NCBI RefSeq assembly: GCF_029017505.1
Contig: NZ_JAQGEI010000030.1
Location: forward strand, 1 to 64,000
Source of the DNA: Sedimenticola hydrogenitrophicus
Lineage (GTDB): Bacteria; Pseudomonadota; Gammaproteobacteria; Chromatiales; Chromatiaceae
Direction: 5' to 3'
DNA length: 64,000 bases
Positions 62,526 through 64,000 of this stretch are shown piece by piece. The position numbers and the translations under genes are program-made. The notes under the pieces are model-generated. The model ran no database searches. It had not been told where the DNA came from and was given only the letters and a program-made list of their open reading frames with translations. Within the stretch, counting starts at the first letter, position 1, and the number at the start of each line of letters is the position of its first letter.

Positions 62526-62969
62526 ATGACCGCAAAGAAAAAGCCAGAGAATGACCTTACCGGCCCTTTCGGCTTCAAGCCTTATAAAGAGAAAAAGGGC
62601 GAGGAGTACATGAGCGAGGCAATGGAGGAGCATTTCCGGGCCATCCTAAAGGCATGGAAGCAGGAGTTGATGGAGGAAGTCGACCGGACAGTGCATCACA
62701 TGAAGGATGATGCCGCCAACTTCCCCGACCCCAACGACCGAGCCACCCAGGAATCGGAGTTCAGCCTTGAGCTGCGCACCCGTGACCGCGAGCGGAAGCT
62801 GATCAAAAAGATAGAAGAGACATTAAATCTTATTGATGGTCACGACTATGGTTATTGTGAGGCCTGCGGTGTGGAGATCGGGATTCGCCGGCTGGAGGCG
62901 CGGCCTACCGCCTCACTCTGTATCGACTGCAAGACCCTGGACGAGATCAGGGAGAAGCAGATGAGCTGA
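62526..62969 (+). CDS. dksA: RNA polymerase-binding transcription factor DksA
   Basis: A 147-residue stringent-response cofactor that acts with ppGpp at the polymerase secondary channel. The coiled coil with the acidic tip ([16 protein letters not shown]) and the C4 zinc finger (CEACG ... CIDCK) are intact. It is monocistronic with a good terminator, and gluQ follows as in E. coli and relatives, though separated here by a tandem repeat array. Confidence 0.97.
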   Translation: MTAKKKPENDLTGPFGFKPYKEKKGEEYMSEAMEEHFRAILKAWKQELMEEVDRTVHHMKDDAANFPDPNDRATQESEFSLELRTRDRERKLIKKIEETLNLIDGHDYGYCEACGVEIGIRRLEARPTASLCIDCKTLDEIREKQMS

Positions 62970-63000
62970 AGCTCCATCCGCACCACACGTGTTAAACTTA

Positions 63001-63026
63001 AAGCCGGCATCTAGCCGGCTTTTTTG
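63001..63026 (+). terminator. Rho-independent terminator of dksA
   Basis: AGCCGGC (63002-63008) and GCCGGCT (63014-63020) form a 7-bp stem with a 5-base loop, followed by a run of T residues. It lies 32 bp after the dksA stop. Confidence 0.9.
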
Positions 63027-63065
63027 TCCAGGGATGGTCTTACACCGCGGAGAACAAGGATTGGT

Positions 63066-63285
63066 GTAGGGGCAACCCCCCGTGGTTGCCCGGGAAATGG
63101 GCAGGCACAGGGGCCTGCCCCCTACACCGCGGGGCCATGGATTGGCGTAGGGGCAACCCCCCGTGGTTGCCCGGGGAACGGGCAGGCACAGGGGCCTGCC
63201 CCTACGGCGCGGGTCCAAGGATTGGTGTAGGGGCAACCCCCCGTGGTTGCCCGGGGAACGGGCAGGCACAGGGGCCTGCCCCTAC
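63066..63285. repeat. Three tandem copies of an 80-bp palindrome-containing repeat
   Basis: Units start at 63066, 63147 and 63227 (each GTAGGGGCAACCCCCCGTGG, with an inner GGGCAGGCACAGGGGCCTGCCC and ending CCTAC), so the period is 80-81 bp. Units 2 and 3 are almost identical; unit 1 differs at a few bases (GGGAAATGG for GGGGAACGG and an extra C). GTAGGGGCA and TGCCCCTAC ends make each unit a palindrome. This unit type is widespread in bacterial intergenic DNA. Confidence 0.93.
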
Positions 63286-63412
63286 GGCGACAAGCCGGAT
63301 GCCGGGAGCGGCTCTGGACATAAGGTAGGGATACCGCGGTGGTGTGGAAGCGGGTCCGTCCGGGGACGCGAACCACACACAGATGTAAACGATTACACCT
63401 TTGACAGCGCTT

Positions 63413-64000
63413 ATGAATTACCGCGGACGTTTTGCACCCTCACCCTCCGGCCCCCTCCATTTCGGTTCCCTGGTGGCCGCCATGGGCAGTTATCTTGACG
63501 CAAGAAACAGGCAAGGTAAGTGGGTGATCAGAATAGAGAATATTGACCCACCCCGCGAGGTTACCGGGGCATCGGGGAGAATCCTCAGGACCTTGGAATC
63601 GTTGGGTTTCGAATGGGACGAACCGGTACTCTATCAAAGTACGCGCCATGCGGCCTACCAGGACGCCATCAGCGATTTAAGGAATAAGGCGCTGCTCTAC
63701 GAATGCTGCTGCAGCCGCAGCGAGATCCAGGAGCGGGGACGAGTTGGCTCAGAAGGAATTATTTACCCCGGCACCTGCCGAACCCGGGTGAAACCACCGA
63801 CAGTCAAGGGAAGCGGAAGGCGGCATGCACTGCGCCTGATCACCCATGATCAGACAGTCGCTTTCACCGACGGGATACGGGGAACCCTGAGTCAGAACAT
63901 CGTCCGGGAGATTGGCGACTTCATAATCAAACGCGCGGACGGGCACTTCGCTTACCAACTTGCCGTGGTGGTGGATGACGCTTACCAGGACATCACCGAT
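63413..64000 (+). CDS. gluQ: Glutamyl-Q tRNA(Asp) synthetase GluQ (YadB), N-terminal part
   Basis: The first 196 codons of a glutamyl-tRNA synthetase-like protein; the gene continues past the right edge. The start MNYRGRFAPSPSGPLHFGSLVAAMGSYLDAR carries the HFGS version of the HIGH motif, RIENIDPPRE follows, and a zinc site is formed by YECCCSRSEI with CR further on. The enzyme glutamylates queuosine in tRNA-Asp and lacks the anticodon-binding domain. Position after dksA matches the standard order. The open end is the only reason it is partial. Confidence 0.94.
   Translation, partial: MNYRGRFAPSPSGPLHFGSLVAAMGSYLDARNRQGKWVIRIENIDPPREVTGASGRILRTLESLGFEWDEPVLYQSTRHAAYQDAISDLRNKALLYECCCSRSEIQERGRVGSEGIIYPGTCRTRVKPPTVKGSGRRHALRLITHDQTVAFTDGIRGTLSQNIVREIGDFIIKRADGHFAYQLAVVVDDAYQDITD

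Larger units (their letters stand above)
62970..63412. other. Intergenic region between dksA and gluQ
   Basis: A 443-bp gap. It contains the dksA terminator (63001-63026) and three tandem copies of an 80-bp repeat (63066-63285). The final 125 bp lead to gluQ, with TTGACA at 63401 too close to the start codon to be its -35 element. No gene was recognised. Confidence 0.75.

Noticed and set aside
63066-63285. CRISPR array
   Set aside because: The units are about 60 bp palindromes with short near-identical spacers of about 21 bp. There are only three, the spacers are not diverse and no cas genes are near.
63401-63412. TTGACA as a -35 element for gluQ
   Set aside because: It lies only 12 bp before the start codon, leaving no room for a -10 element and transcription start.

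Overview
The window looks like a chromosomal segment of a GC-rich gammaproteobacterium. The gene orders rpoE-mucA-mucB-mucC-mucD, lepA-lepB-rnc-era-recO-pdxJ and sdhC-sdhD-sdhA-sdhB-sdhE are all classic for that class. A CbbY-type sugar bisphosphatase points to Calvin-cycle autotrophy, and a Pro/Tyr-rich membrane-anchored protein loosely recalls sulfur-oxidising lineages; both lifestyle readings are inference. No rRNA, tRNA or CRISPR array was recognised.

Region 1 (1-8215) is a type I restriction-modification operon on the minus strand. Its order is hsdM, a DUF262/DUF1524 protein, hsdS, a 74-codon broken copy of the hsdR start, a rhuM-family gene, then hsdR, which runs off the left edge. Almost every junction overlaps or abuts, so the accessory genes appear to be co-translated parts of the system. 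Region 2 (8216-14789) is an SOS mutagenesis cluster: an SRAP (YedK-like) gene converging on imuA-imuB-dnaE2. A TumE/TumA toxin-antitoxin pair sits between the two converging 3' ends and is bracketed by an exact 19-bp direct repeat.

Region 3 (15063-34426) is mostly housekeeping and envelope genes: an unrecognised low-complexity membrane protein, methylthioinosine phosphorylase, a 2-Cys peroxiredoxin, nagZ, a FliL-like protein, an L,D-transpeptidase coupled to a CYTH protein, rlmD, ydbL-ydbH, cysM, a TonB receptor followed by a periplasmic binding protein and a BarA-type hybrid kinase, dsbB, and a saccharopine-dehydrogenase-like gene. Region 4 (34617-38486) holds cobQ and a haem-containing GGDEF/EAL protein.

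Region 5 (38708-49503) is the envelope-stress and core-processing block on the minus strand, from the sigma factor RpoE/AlgU through its regulators and the MucD protease to LepA, LepB, RNase III, Era, RecO and PdxJ. A strong terminator separates the mucD part from lepA. Region 6 (49699-58732) has nadB, the ygfX/sdhE pair split by a repeat, the succinate dehydrogenase operon, darP, recJ and a GST-like gene. Region 7 (58847-64000) has a phosphopantetheinyl transferase, cysZ, an aminotransferase, cbbY, dksA, an 80-bp tandem repeat array and the start of gluQ.

The most notable non-coding structure is a family of four large imperfect palindromes of about 108 bp (two of them enlarged by inserts) at 18478, 36099, 51806 and 56209. 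They share GTAACTACTCAC-type ends and always lie just outside genes. Three other repeat types also occur (22502, 33099, 63066).
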